DNA of 64,000 nucleotides from Thermogemmatispora aurantia (GCF_008974285.1 NZ_BKZV01000001.1:1458214-1522213), one strand, 5' to 3'. Positions 17,273 through 26,542 are shown, counted from the first letter of the stretch. The notes: generated from the sequence alone by a model not told the origin. Numbers and translations: made by a program.

Positions 17273-19066
17273 CTAGAAGTGCGGCAGCGGGTAGCCTTTC
17301 TTGGCTACAACCTCGGCGGCGATGTCGCGCTGCAGGGCTACGCCGTTGATCAGGTAGTCGCCGACGTAGGCGCGCACACGCGCCAGTTCCTCGCTGACCG
17401 TCTCCGGCTCAAAGTAGGTCATGATCATCTGATCCAGATTGAGGCGGATGCGCGAATGGGCCAGCCAGGTCGCCAGTTGCGCCAGCTTGCTGTGCAGAGC
17501 ACTGTTCTCGTCGCCGCGGCGGATGGCCTGGATGGCGCGCGCCAGGGCGCTATCACTGGCGTAGATGTCGATCAGCAGGTTGGCCAGGTACTCGATGAAC
17601 TCCTCTTCGTTCTCGAGGGCCTGCATGTAGCGCATGGCAACGCGCATGCCGGCGTAGATAGCCACATCCTTGGCACGCTCGACAGCGTGGACGGCAGTCC
17701 GCAGCTCGGCTGGCACCTCGTCGCCCGGGGCCGGCAGGGCCTCGCCCGACTTGATGCGGGCCTCGATGGCCGGGTAGCGGTTCATCAGGTCGATCTTGCC
17801 GCCCAGGACGCGGCGGAAGAGGGTGCCAGCAGCCACCAGGCGGTTGATCTCGTTGGTGCCCTCAAAGATGCGCTGGATGCGGGCGTCGCGATAGGCTTTC
17901 TCGATCGGGTACTCCTGCATGTAACCGTAGCCGCCGAAGATCTGAACGCCCTCGTCGACGACATAGGCCAGGACTTCGCTGCCGTGCACTTTGGCAATGG
18001 AGTCCTCGATGGCAAATTCTTCGATGGCCTTGAAGACCTGCTCGGTGTTCTCTCCGGCTCCTCGACGGGCGTTCTCGATGTTGGCGGCAGTGCGGAAGAC
18101 CTCGCTTTCGGCTGCGTAGGTCTCGGCGGCCATGCGCGCCAGCTTCTTTTGAATCATGCCGAATTCGTGCAGGTATTTGCCGAAGGCTTTGCGCTCGGTG
18201 GTGTAGGCGGCAGCCAGGTCAAGGGCTGTGCGCGCGCCACCGACGGCGCCGGCCCCGAGCTTGAGACGCCCGATGTTGAGGATATTGAAGGCGATCTTGT
18301 AGCCTTTGTGCAGCTCGCCCAGCAGGTTTTCGACAGGCACCGGCGTGTTCTCAAAGTAGACCTGGCGCGTCGAGGAGCCTTTGATGCCCATCTTGCGCTC
18401 TTCGGCGCCGGTGGAGATACCCGGCCAGCTTGTCTCGACGATGAAGGCCGAGGGCCGCTGGCCATCGACGCGCGCGAAGACAACCATGAGGTCGGCAAAG
18501 CCGGCGTTGGAGATCCACTGCTTGGTGCCGTTGAGCAGGTAGTATTTGCCGTCCTCGGAGAGACGCGCCGTCGTGCTGAGGTTCATGGCATCGGAGCCAA
18601 CGCCTGGCTCGGTCAGGGCGTAGGCCGCGATCCATTCACCGGTGGCCAGCTTCGGCAGGTATTTGCGCTTCTGCTCTTCCGTGCCATAGAAGACGATCGG
18701 CAGGGTGCCGATGGTGGTATGGGCGCCGAAGGCTACGCTGAACGAGGCTTCGTGGATAGAGGAGGCGACGATCGCGCTGGTGAGCAGACCCAGTTCAGCC
18801 CCGCCATACTGCTCGGGGATGTCGATCATGAGCAGGCCCTGCTCGCCAGCTTTCTTGACCAGTGAGGGCATGACGCCCGGCTCCTGGTGCTCAACGGCCT
18901 CTAGCTTGGGCAGAACCTCGCGCATGACAAAGGTGGCCGCCGATTCGGCAATCCAGCGCTGTTCGTCGTCACTCTGCTCCAGAGTGAATATTTTGTCGGC
19001 GCTCTCGCTGACCGGAGTCAGCAGGAAGGCCGTTCCGCTCTCTGTGGGCTTCATCGTCATAGACAT
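17273..19066 (-). CDS. fadE: Acyl-CoA dehydrogenase
   Basis: A 597-residue flavoenzyme that introduces the trans-2 double bond into acyl-CoA. The N-terminal ~430 residues hold the acyl-CoA dehydrogenase core, with YALTEPGVGSDAM, KQWISNAGFADL and the catalytic glutamate E402 in FEGTNEINR. An extra helical C-terminal domain of ~170 residues matches the longer VLCAD/Bacillus FadE class. The ATG at 19066 has GGAGGT ten bases upstream; the open frame before it is not family-like. It follows fadD and precedes the MaoC gene. An electron-transfer flavoprotein is not in the window. Confidence 0.95.
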   Translation of the reverse strand: MSMTMKPTESGTAFLLTPVSESADKIFTLEQSDDEQRWIAESAATFVMREVLPKLEAVEHQEPGVMPSLVKKAGEQGLLMIDIPEQYGGAELGLLTSAIVASSIHEASFSVAFGAHTTIGTLPIVFYGTEEQKRKYLPKLATGEWIAAYALTEPGVGSDAMNLSTTARLSEDGKYYLLNGTKQWISNAGFADLMVVFARVDGQRPSAFIVETSWPGISTGAEERKMGIKGSSTRQVYFENTPVPVENLLGELHKGYKIAFNILNIGRLKLGAGAVGGARTALDLAAAYTTERKAFGKYLHEFGMIQKKLARMAAETYAAESEVFRTAANIENARRGAGENTEQVFKAIEEFAIEDSIAKVHGSEVLAYVVDEGVQIFGGYGYMQEYPIEKAYRDARIQRIFEGTNEINRLVAAGTLFRRVLGGKIDLMNRYPAIEARIKSGEALPAPGDEVPAELRTAVHAVERAKDVAIYAGMRVAMRYMQALENEEEFIEYLANLLIDIYASDSALARAIQAIRRGDENSALHSKLAQLATWLAHSRIRLNLDQMIMTYFEPETVSEELARVRAYVGDYLINGVALQRDIAAEVVAKKGYPLPHF

Positions 19067-19354
19067 GCTTGGTTGTACCTCCAGTGGCTGGCACCAGGCC
19101 GGCACTGGCCTCGCGGACGGCACGCTGCTCTAGCGCCCGCCCGTGCCGCCCAGGTCAGGCAAGGGTTCCAGCCATTTGCGTGTTGCTGTGAATGAATCGA
19201 ATCGCTTTCAGGATCAATTGTCACTGGCACAGCGCCAGGGCCAGGCCAGGGCCGCCAGCCGGACCGGCAAACGGACCAACGACAGCCCAACAGCGAGGGC
19301 CGCTCTCCATCCGCTCCGCCGGCCCGGCCCGGCCAGGCCCGGCCTGGCAGCAGG

Positions 19355-21175
19355 TTAGTTGCTCTTTTGACTGACGCTCCGCTGCTTGAGCCATTGCTCG
19401 CGCAGCTCGCGACGCAAAACTTTGCCAATGAGAGACTTGGGCAGGCTCTCGCGAAATTCGATGATCTTGGGGACCTTGTATGCTGTCAGCTCTTTGCGAC
19501 AGAACGCCACGATCTCTTGCCGGGTGGCGTCGTTGGCGGCGACGCCCGGTTTGAGGACAATGAAGGCGGCGACGGTCTCACCGCGGTATTCGTCGGGCAC
19601 GCCAACTACTGCCGCTTCTTGTATGGCCGGATGCCGGAAAAGTACTTCTTCGACCTCGCGCGGGTAGACGTTGAAGCCGCTGGCGAGGATCATGTCTTTG
19701 GCGCGCTCGACCAGGTAAAAATAGCCTTCTTCGTCCATCTTGCCAAGGTCGCCGGTGCGCATCCAACCATCGCGGAAGATGGCCGCGGTCTCTTCTTTGC
19801 GGTTCCAGTAGCCCTGCATGATGTTAGGCCCGCGGACAACCAGTTCGCCGATCTCGCCCGGCGGCAGGAGTTTGCCGCTCTCGGGGTCCATGATGGCAGC
19901 CTCGACCTCGGGCAGGGGAAGACCAATACTGCCTTCGCGCACGTCGCCGTTGAGCGGGTTGCAGTGGGTGACGGGCGAGGCTTCACTGAGGCCATAACCC
20001 TCTACAAGGCGCCCTCCCGAGAGACTCTCGAAGTCGTGACGCACTTTGGCCGGCAGCGGCGCCGCCCCACTGATGCAGTAGCGGATCGATTGGAAGGCAC
20101 GGCTGTCTTTGCCAGCTTCGCGCATGATGGCAATGTACATGGTCGGAATGCCCGGGAACATGGTCGGGCGGTAGCGCTTGATGGCATTCACGACTTCCCT
20201 GGGCTTGAATTGCGGGAGCAACACCATGCTGGCCGCCGCCAGGATGCCGAGGTTGAGACCCACGGTCAACCCGTAGGAGTGGAAAAAGGGGGCAACACAG
20301 AGGCCGGTCTCGCTGGCATCATGGGCGCGCGGTGTCCAGTAGCGCGTCTGATAGGCGTTGGCCAGCAGGTTGCGATGGGTGAGCATGGCCCCCTTGGAGA
20401 GACCTGTGGTCCCTCCTGTGTATTGCAGAACGGCCAGGTCCGTGCTGCGCGGCGGGTCGGGTACGGTGAAGACTTCAACCCCCGCGGCGCTGCTGGGCTT
20501 GAGCAGGTCGCTCATGAGCAGCAGTTTGGGGTCGGAACGCAGTTCGTCTTTGGTCAAGGGGGGCTGCGGCTGCTTGTGCCGCTCACGGCGCTGGCTCAAG
20601 GGGTAGAGCGTGCGCAGCAGGGGCGGCAGGAAGTCAGCGGGACTGGTGATGATGATGTGCTCCAGCGCGGTCTTGTCACGAATGGCACGTACGACCGGAT
20701 AGAACATGTCAAGCATGACAAGGATGCGGGCACCGGAGTCGGCCATCTGGTGCTGCATCTCGCGCTCGGTGTAGAGCGGGTTAGTCGGAACGGCTATGGC
20801 GCCAAGCCGCAGGGTACCGTAGAAGGCGATCGGATATTGCGGGATGTTGGGCAGGGCAATGGCTACCCGGTCGCCCTTCTTGATGCCGAGCCGCTGCAGG
20901 GCCGCAGCAAAACGGTTGGCCAGGGCGGCAAATTGCGCGTAGGAGATGCGCGTTCCGTAATAGATGAAGGCGGTCTTGTCAGGATGACGACGGACTGTCT
21001 CGTCGAGCAGCCAGGTCAGGGGCTGGTCGGGGATCTCCAGGTGAACGGGGACGCCCTCTTCGTAATGCTTGATCCAGGGCCGCTTCGCCAACAGCTCCGC
21101 CTCGGCCTGCACCGTTGCGCTCATCGAGGGTTGTTCGTTCGGCTGTGTATTCTTGCTGACCGCAGAATCAGACAT
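19355..21175 (-). CDS. fadD: Long-chain acyl-CoA ligase
   Basis: A 606-residue adenylate-forming enzyme that activates fatty acids with ATP and CoA. The P-loop is YTGGTTGLSKGAMLTH, the A5 region GYGLSEASPV, and the A7/A8 region YWNRKEETAAIFRDGWMRTGD; the C-terminal lysine motif is KSLIGKVLRREL. The ATG at 21175 has GAGGAG seven bases upstream, whereas the frame is open to 21262 with no signal. It is first in the cluster, behind a minus-strand promoter and facing away from a divergent regulator. Confidence 0.95.
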   Translation of the reverse strand: MSDSAVSKNTQPNEQPSMSATVQAEAELLAKRPWIKHYEEGVPVHLEIPDQPLTWLLDETVRRHPDKTAFIYYGTRISYAQFAALANRFAAALQRLGIKKGDRVAIALPNIPQYPIAFYGTLRLGAIAVPTNPLYTEREMQHQMADSGARILVMLDMFYPVVRAIRDKTALEHIIITSPADFLPPLLRTLYPLSQRRERHKQPQPPLTKDELRSDPKLLLMSDLLKPSSAAGVEVFTVPDPPRSTDLAVLQYTGGTTGLSKGAMLTHRNLLANAYQTRYWTPRAHDASETGLCVAPFFHSYGLTVGLNLGILAAASMVLLPQFKPREVVNAIKRYRPTMFPGIPTMYIAIMREAGKDSRAFQSIRYCISGAAPLPAKVRHDFESLSGGRLVEGYGLSEASPVTHCNPLNGDVREGSIGLPLPEVEAAIMDPESGKLLPPGEIGELVVRGPNIMQGYWNRKEETAAIFRDGWMRTGDLGKMDEEGYFYLVERAKDMILASGFNVYPREVEEVLFRHPAIQEAAVVGVPDEYRGETVAAFIVLKPGVAANDATRQEIVAFCRKELTAYKVPKIIEFRESLPKSLIGKVLRRELREQWLKQRSVSQKSN

Positions 21176-21196
21176 GGTCTCGCTCCTCATTGTCTG

Positions 21197-21212
21197 GTAT
21201 CCACCAGGATAC
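21197..21212. promoter_or_regulatory. Candidate operator, copy 2, in the fadD leader
   Basis: GTATCC-acca-GGATAC is a perfect 6-bp inverted repeat located between the fadD -10 and its start codon. It shares the TATCCAC...AGGATA core with the site at 17165. Confidence 0.5.
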
Positions 21213-21273
21213 GCCAACCGGGCAGCCCACGATGGCCACCCTTCCGAGCATACAGTCCCCACTTGTTACTAGT

Positions 21274-21279
21274 ATTATA
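21274..21279 (-). promoter_or_regulatory. -10 element of the fadD promoter
   Basis: A perfect TATAAT on the minus strand, about 100 bases before the fadD ATG. The -35 is poor, which suits an activated or repressor-controlled promoter. AGCTAACA occurs twice at about 21311 and 21341 in the same divergent spacer. Confidence 0.55.
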
Positions 21280-21377
21280 TGTTGCTCTTCCGATGATGGG
21301 TACGTTGCCAGCTAACAAATTTTGCGCCATAATGTGGATGTAGCTAACAGATAAAAGCGCACAAGGATGGTTCAGCG

Positions 21378-22181
21378 ATGAGTCGGAGCACTGAGGCCGT
21401 TGAGCGTTCTGAGTTCGCTCGCCTCTTGACCGAGCTGCGCCAGCAGCATGGCCTCTCTCAGGGCCAGCTCGCTCAGGCCAGCCGCCTGTCACGGACGTAT
21501 ATCTACCACCTGGAGGTGGGCATGCGCACGAATCCGTCCCCCCATGTGGTGCGCAATATCGCTCGCGCTCTGGAACTGCAGGGCGCGGAGTGCCAGCGCT
21601 TCTATGATGCCTATACTCGCTTGACAGGCCAGCATGTGGAGCCGGATCGCTTGAGTAGCGCTCTGCTGGAGCTGGGCGAGCTGGCCAGTTTATTGGTGCA
21701 GAGTACTTCCTATCCGGCGCATTCGCTCGATCGCCTCTGGTTCCTCCATTCGTGGAATGCCGCTTCCCTTCGCCTCTTCGAGATCGACCCCCGCCTGGCT
21801 GAGCAGCATCCAAAGTTGCATCTGCTGGAGTTCGTCTTCGATCCTCAAATGCGCCGCCGCTTCCACGGCTGGGAAGATCTGGCCCACCGCCTGGTGAGCG
21901 ATTTTCTGTATAATACGCATACGATGACGCATCTGCCTGAATATAAGGCTCTGTGGCGCCGCCTGCGCGAGCTGCCAGAGTTTAAACGCATCGCCTCAGC
22001 AGCCTACCCCAGCGGGAAGCCGGCCCCGTCCTTCGTCTTTCAGGTGCAGCATAGTGAGCTGGGCCGCCTGACTTTGCGCACGGCCACTACGGTCTTTACG
22101 GGCATGAGCAGCTACTCGATGGTGAGCTATGTGCCGGGCGATCAGCAGACGTTGAAGATTTATCGCGAGCAGGGCTGGTAA
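21378..22181 (+). CDS. XRE-family regulator with MmyB-type ligand-binding domain
   Basis: A 267-residue regulator. Residues 10-65 are a Cro/C1 helix-turn-helix (LRQQHGLSQGQLAQASRLSR). Residues about 95-262 match the PAS-like MmyB ligand-binding domain, with LWFLHSWN, a run of helices and the ending YSMVSYVPGDQQTLKIY. A Chloroflexus member of this family was solved with a fatty acid in this pocket, as I recall. Divergent placement next to fadD makes it the obvious candidate to sense acyl ligands and control the cluster; this is inference. The ATG at 21378 follows a weak ribosome site ACAAGGATGG. Confidence 0.88.
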   Translation: MSRSTEAVERSEFARLLTELRQQHGLSQGQLAQASRLSRTYIYHLEVGMRTNPSPHVVRNIARALELQGAECQRFYDAYTRLTGQHVEPDRLSSALLELGELASLLVQSTSYPAHSLDRLWFLHSWNAASLRLFEIDPRLAEQHPKLHLLEFVFDPQMRRRFHGWEDLAHRLVSDFLYNTHTMTHLPEYKALWRRLRELPEFKRIASAAYPSGKPAPSFVFQVQHSELGRLTLRTATTVFTGMSSYSMVSYVPGDQQTLKIYREQGW

Positions 22182-22318
22182 GGGCCGGGCCAAGGCCGTG
22201 GGGCGGCGGTAATTGCCCAGGCCCCAAGGGCATCGGCGATCATGAAGGCCAGGATGTCGCCTGGCTGGAAGCGCTCCATGAGGGCCTTGGCGAGCGGACT
22301 GCCAGGACCCAAAATGAT

Positions 22319-22492
22319 TTATTGGGTGAAAGGGAGCAGCAGGATGCCGGACCAGACGACGATGAGGAGCAGGAGGACGCTGCTGAGGGTGGAATCGGCT
22401 CCCGCCCAGAGACCGCTTTGCTTTGAAGGATGGTCGGTCCACTCGGACGCCCGCGCCTCCGGCCCCGCCAGCGCTGGTATTCTCGGGACCAT
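22319..22492 (-). CDS. Candidate 57-residue membrane peptide
   Basis: Found by hand in the spacer 22182-22620. It reads MVPRIPALAGPEARASEWTD, then a polar stretch, then a strong hydrophobic helix SSVLLLLIVVWSGILLLPF and stop. It lies downstream of the membrane protein gene on the same strand. No good ribosome site precedes the ATG, so it may be a real small protein, a relic of a longer one, or chance. Confidence 0.3.
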   Translation of the reverse strand: MVPRIPALAGPEARASEWTDHPSKQSGLWAGADSTLSSVLLLLIVVWSGILLLPFTQ

Positions 22493-22620
22493 TTCGCCGC
22501 GCCCCAGGGCGAGTCTGCAGAGCCTGGGACGGCGCTGCCCGCGATGTTGTTTTGACGAATCTCTGTCTATCTATTGTAAGAATCTTTGCTGAGCCTGGCT
22601 TTGTCCCGTGGCAGCTGAGT

Positions 22621-23529
22621 TCAGGAGGGCGGAGATGTTGAGGTCGGTGGCTCCTGGGCCGCTTCCGGCTCTGATGCCGGCTTTGCCTCTGATGCTGGCG
22701 TCGGCGGCCAGCCCTGCGGCAGAGGCGCTTGCATCGGGTACAGCGGATAGGACCCCTGCAGCGGATAGGGAGCCGGCCCTGCTGTTGGTGCCGGCGGCGG
22801 CCAGCCGGCTGGCCAGGGCGCTGGCATTGGATAGGGCATCGGTCGCGCTTGACTCGGGCGCCCAGTCAGAGCACCAAGGGCGCAGCCGCTCAGTCCGAAG
22901 ATGAGAATCAGGCAAAGATCCAGAGCAAGAGCGTCAAAGTAGGGGATGAGAAAATAGGGGGAGATAAAGTAGCTTGCGTCCAAACCAGCCGTGAACCCAC
23001 CATGAATACCGATACTGATGAGACTAAAGAGGAACGAGAGCAGGATATCAAGCACCATAAACCAGAGAGTGGCCAGACAGGCGGTGATCATGATTACGCG
23101 CATCTCGTGGAGGCGACGACTCATGAATCGCCCGGCGCCAAAATAGACGCAGGCGGCCAGCAGGTCCTGGGGCAGGCTAAAGACCAGGGTAAAAAGCAAG
23201 CCGCTCACGACGACCTGGAGCAGAGAAGGTTGCTCCAGGCCCCTGGTCATCTGGATAGCTACCTGACCGACGGCATCACCCACCGCCGTCAGGGAACAGG
23301 CATTGAAGATGATCAGGATGAAGAAGAAGATGGCAGCCATGACGAGGCTCGTGCTCCAGATCTCCTGGCTGCTTCGACGCGTATTGGCCCCCAGTGGGCT
23401 GGCAGCGAAGCCGCCGGGCAGGAAGGGCTGCCCCACTGGCCCCGCTCCTGCTGGTGGTCTCTGCCTACTGCTCGCCAGGTCTGGCTGGCCAGGCTGCGCT
23501 TGCCCTGGTTCTTGCTGTGGCTCTTGCAC
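22621..23529 (-). CDS. Multi-spanning membrane protein with Pro-rich C-terminal tail
   Basis: About 302 residues from the GTG at 23529. After a Gln/Pro-rich start there are probably five membrane helices, including SLVMAAIFFFILIIFNACSL and LATLWFMVLDILLSFLFSLI. The last ~80 residues are a low-complexity tail with repeated P-Y-P-M and W-P motifs, likely cytoplasmic. I do not recognise a family. The start is uncertain: AGGGGG lies six bases before the GTG at 23529, while the frame is open to an ATG at 23703 with a non-protein-like N-terminus. Near 23703 a strong GGAGAT instead precedes a six-codon frame (MEPAHE) overlapping that ATG. Confidence 0.65.
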   Translation of the reverse strand: MQEPQQEPGQAQPGQPDLASSRQRPPAGAGPVGQPFLPGGFAASPLGANTRRSSQEIWSTSLVMAAIFFFILIIFNACSLTAVGDAVGQVAIQMTRGLEQPSLLQVVVSGLLFTLVFSLPQDLLAACVYFGAGRFMSRRLHEMRVIMITACLATLWFMVLDILLSFLFSLISIGIHGGFTAGLDASYFISPYFLIPYFDALALDLCLILIFGLSGCALGALTGRPSQARPMPYPMPAPWPAGWPPPAPTAGPAPYPLQGSYPLYPMQAPLPQGWPPTPASEAKPASEPEAAQEPPTSTSPPS

Positions 23530-23884
23530 GGATTTCCCCCTTGGTTGAATGAACTGGCAACGCTGGAGCAAGTGTTTTCTCGGCGTGCTGTGGGTTGACC
23601 CGTCCCGAGAGGTGTTCTTACGGCAGGCGGAGCGGAGGCGCAGGATGCCGCTGCAATGCCCACTTCGCCGCTCCGGCGGCTGTGGCCGTCCCTGCTCATT
23701 CATGGGCTGGCTCCATTGGTGATCTCCTTTTGATCGATTGAGCGTCGAGGTCTTTTACTGAGCTGAGAAGCCAGCGGCGCAAAGGCAGCCTGACAAGCAG
23801 CACGGCAGCGGGACTGACCAGCCCGCTATTCAGCGGCGCCAACAGCACTCGTGCCCGTCATGGTCCGCCGCCTGCATCGCTATC
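23530..23884. other. Spacer between the membrane protein and the TPR gene
   Basis: No gene is supported apart from a possible six-codon leader near 23717 on the minus strand. No terminator is obvious. Confidence 0.3.
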
Positions 23885-25330
23885 CTATCCTCGACCAGGT
23901 GCATGTTTTTCTTGCCGGCGGTCGGGGTCGCTAAAGTAGAGGCTGATTCCGCGCTTGAGGGTCTCTAGCAGCGGCTGATAGCGATGCCGCGGCGGCAGAT
24001 GGGCTGACTGACCGTCGAGCAGGCCCTGCAGAGCTTCGAAAAACTCTAGCTCTTGATGGCCCGTGCCCGCTCCGGCCAGACCATTGGCCAGCCGGGAACG
24101 CAGGATGTTGTGCGCGCGCTGGAGCATGAGGCGCACTTCCTGGTTCGCCTCGGGGTGGATTGTGCAGACATCGACTACCGCTTCGCTGAGAAAGGCCAGC
24201 ATCTCTAGCGCCAGAGCACCCCTGCTCATGGCGCGCATAGCCTGCGTCGGCGGTCTCTCCAGGGCCGCGGCGATCACTTCGGCGGCGCGCGGCGCCAGCT
24301 CCTCTGGCTCTATGAGAATGCCTTCTTCAGCCAGATGCTCACAGAGCAGCCCAATTGCCCCCTCTACTTCTCGACGCTGGTCAGCCGATACCTGACAGCT
24401 GCTGAGGAGGTCGAGCATGCGCAGGAAGCAGGCGAGGGCCACGCGCGTTTGATGGAAAAAGGCGAAGAAAATCCCCAGGTTGCTCAGGACGACGGCCTCT
24501 CGTTCGCGGTCCTGGCTGAGGCGCGCCAGCTCGAGAGCCTCTCGATAGCAACGCAGGGCTTCTTTGGCCTGCAGGCAGGTCTGGTAGAGCTGGCCCAGCC
24601 CCCCCAGCGTGAGGGCTAAGAGGGAGTTGTCGTTTTCACGACGCAGGAGCAGCAGGGCCTCCTGGTAGAGAACATGGGCATGCTGAATCTGCCCGAGCGA
24701 GAAATAGAGCGAGGCCAGTTTACTCAGGGTGGCCCCTCTGCCGCGCTGATCACCGATCTCGTGCTGGATGAGGAGCGCCTCCTGAAAACAGCGCAGGGCA
24801 CGCTGAATCTGGCCATGCTCTTGATAGAAGGTGCCCAGGTTATTGAGCGTGGTACCCTGGCCGCTGCGATTGTCGACTTCACGATGGATGGCCAGGGCCT
24901 CCCGATAGCAGATGAGCGCCTCCTGATCACGATGCATCTCCTGATAGAGGGTCGCAAGGCGCCCCAGGGTGGTGCCTTCGCCCGGCAGGAAGCCGACTTC
25001 GCGCTGAATGTTCAACGCCTGACGGTAGACCATAAGCGCCTGCTCTCGCTCGCCCCGCCGCTGGTGGAGAGTGCCCAGGCTAGAGAGGGCACTGGCTTCT
25101 TTGAGACGCATGCCATACTCGCGGCTGCGGACAAGCGCTTGCTGGTAGTAGTCGCACGCCTGGTCAAGGCAATCCTGGCGTTGGAACAGGAGGCCGAGTC
25201 GGAAGAGGCTAAGCATCTCACCATCCCGATCCCCTTCGATACGCTGCTTCTCTAGTTGCTTCTGATAATAGGCAATCTCTTCACTGAGGGTCATCTGCCC
25301 CTGCTCTTCTTTCTCATTGTCTAGAATCAT
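23885..25330 (-). CDS. Tetratricopeptide repeat protein
   Basis: A 481-residue protein. Residues 18-300 are seven or so consecutive 40-residue TPR_12-type repeats with the motif A-L-x-x-L-G-x-L-Y-Q and A-L-x-x-Y-x-x-A-L, suited for protein binding. The C-terminal ~170 residues are helical and lack the repeat. There is no enzyme or membrane domain, so it is probably a cytoplasmic scaffold or sensor. ATG 25330 has AGAGAGG seven bases upstream; an internal ATG twelve codons on is an alternative. It belongs with the second TPR gene at 25703 in the accessory region, but no function can be assigned. Confidence 0.8.
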   Translation of the reverse strand: MILDNEKEEQGQMTLSEEIAYYQKQLEKQRIEGDRDGEMLSLFRLGLLFQRQDCLDQACDYYQQALVRSREYGMRLKEASALSSLGTLHQRRGEREQALMVYRQALNIQREVGFLPGEGTTLGRLATLYQEMHRDQEALICYREALAIHREVDNRSGQGTTLNNLGTFYQEHGQIQRALRCFQEALLIQHEIGDQRGRGATLSKLASLYFSLGQIQHAHVLYQEALLLLRRENDNSLLALTLGGLGQLYQTCLQAKEALRCYREALELARLSQDREREAVVLSNLGIFFAFFHQTRVALACFLRMLDLLSSCQVSADQRREVEGAIGLLCEHLAEEGILIEPEELAPRAAEVIAAALERPPTQAMRAMSRGALALEMLAFLSEAVVDVCTIHPEANQEVRLMLQRAHNILRSRLANGLAGAGTGHQELEFFEALQGLLDGQSAHLPPRHRYQPLLETLKRGISLYFSDPDRRQEKHAPGRG

Positions 25331-25702
25331 TTTCTAGCCTCTCTTTTGATTAAGGAGCGAAGGTCTTCAGACCCGACCTCCTTCGCCTTCTCTCCAGCCG
25401 ATTCACTCCAGCACTGCTCTCGCTATCGGAATGGCTACCGCCACGCCTCTCCACCAGCAGACAGACAGGCAGACAGGCACTTCACCCGGTTGCAGACATA
25501 CCACGCTCTCCCCTTTCTTGGCTTCCAGCAATCTACGCTGTAATGTGAGCGATTGGTTGCTTGAGCAACAACTGATACATAGCCGCTTGCCTGGAAGCTA
25601 TTTCCTTCTTAGTATACACCAATTCTTTGTGGATGAATATACCCATCCAAGTGCAAATTTGTAAAAGAGATTTGGAAGAAATGGGAATCTAGTCCGCAAT
25701 GC
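25331..25702. repeat. Spacer with a CAGA-type tetranucleotide tract
   Basis: The region between the two TPR genes. It contains a CAGA/CAGG period-4 tract at about 25458-25478 and AT-rich DNA at 25560-25690. No gene is seen. Confidence 0.5.
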
Positions 25703-26542
25703 TTATTTCGACGGATCGCCCGCAGCCTGGCTGGCTCGCCAGCGGGCCTGGCCATCCTGGATGCGGCCAGGGAGGGAGCCCAGGAGGCACAGGGCCTGGA
25801 GCAGGAGCCCACGCTCCTCATAGACCTCGGCCAGGCCGATGAGTACTACGGCTTCCTGGTATGGGTCGCCGAGGCGCTGGCAGAGGGCGCGGGCTTCTTC
25901 GTAGAGGCTTTGGGCTTCTTCGTGGCGCTCTTGACGGTGGGCCAGACGCCCCAGGTTTTTGAGGGCGAGTAGTTCATGCTCGTGGTCGCCTGCTTGCTGC
26001 AGGAGCCGGCGAGCCTGCTGATAGTGCTGGAGGGCTTCGTCGTAGCGCTCGCGTCGCTCGGCCAGGCGCCCCAGGTTGATGACGGTGACGGCTTCGTTGC
26101 CAGGCTCACCCAGGGTGCGCAGGATTGTGAGGGCCTGTTGATAACAGGCCAGGGCTTGCTCGCTTTGCTCCAGGTTCTCGTAGAGCTGACCCAGGTTGTG
26201 CAGGGTGAAGGCCTCTCCTCGCCGATCCCCGGTCTGACGCAGGATGAGCAGGGCTTGCTCGTAATAGAGGCGCGCCTGCTCGGGCTGCTCTCTGGCCAGG
26301 AGCGTGCCCAGGTTGTGCAGGGTGGCAACCTGCGATTGGAGGTCGTCCAACCGCTGAAAGATTGGGAGGGCTTGCTCGTAACAGGCACGCGCCTGCTCGG
26401 GCCGCCCGTGATCTTGCAAGAGGGTGCCCAGCCTGTGCAGGGTGATCGCCTCGTTCCGCTGGTCTCCTCTGGCGCGGTAGTGCTGCAGTTCGCTCTGAAG
26501 CTGGGCAAGTGCCTGCGCCAGCTCTTCGCCTTCGGCGGTCAT
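25703..26542 (-). CDS. Tetratricopeptide repeat protein
   Basis: A 279-residue, almost purely TPR protein with about six 40-residue repeats (for example TLHNLGTLLAREQPEQARLY and TLHNLGQLYENLEQSEQALA). The repeats closely resemble each other, which suggests recent internal duplication. The ATG at 26542 is preceded by GAGAGAGGAG at eight bases; the frame is open to 26605 without a signal. It is likely an adaptor or sensor of unknown partner. A 44-bp element shared with the next gene lies about 230 bases upstream. Confidence 0.8.
   Translation of the reverse strand: MTAEGEELAQALAQLQSELQHYRARGDQRNEAITLHRLGTLLQDHGRPEQARACYEQALPIFQRLDDLQSQVATLHNLGTLLAREQPEQARLYYEQALLILRQTGDRRGEAFTLHNLGQLYENLEQSEQALACYQQALTILRTLGEPGNEAVTVINLGRLAERRERYDEALQHYQQARRLLQQAGDHEHELLALKNLGRLAHRQERHEEAQSLYEEARALCQRLGDPYQEAVVLIGLAEVYEERGLLLQALCLLGSLPGRIQDGQARWRASQAAGDPSK

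Noticed and set aside
19367..21343. A 658-codon open frame on the + strand opposite fadD
   Set aside because: It is an antisense shadow of the acyl-CoA ligase. The composition is unlike a protein and no start signal is present.
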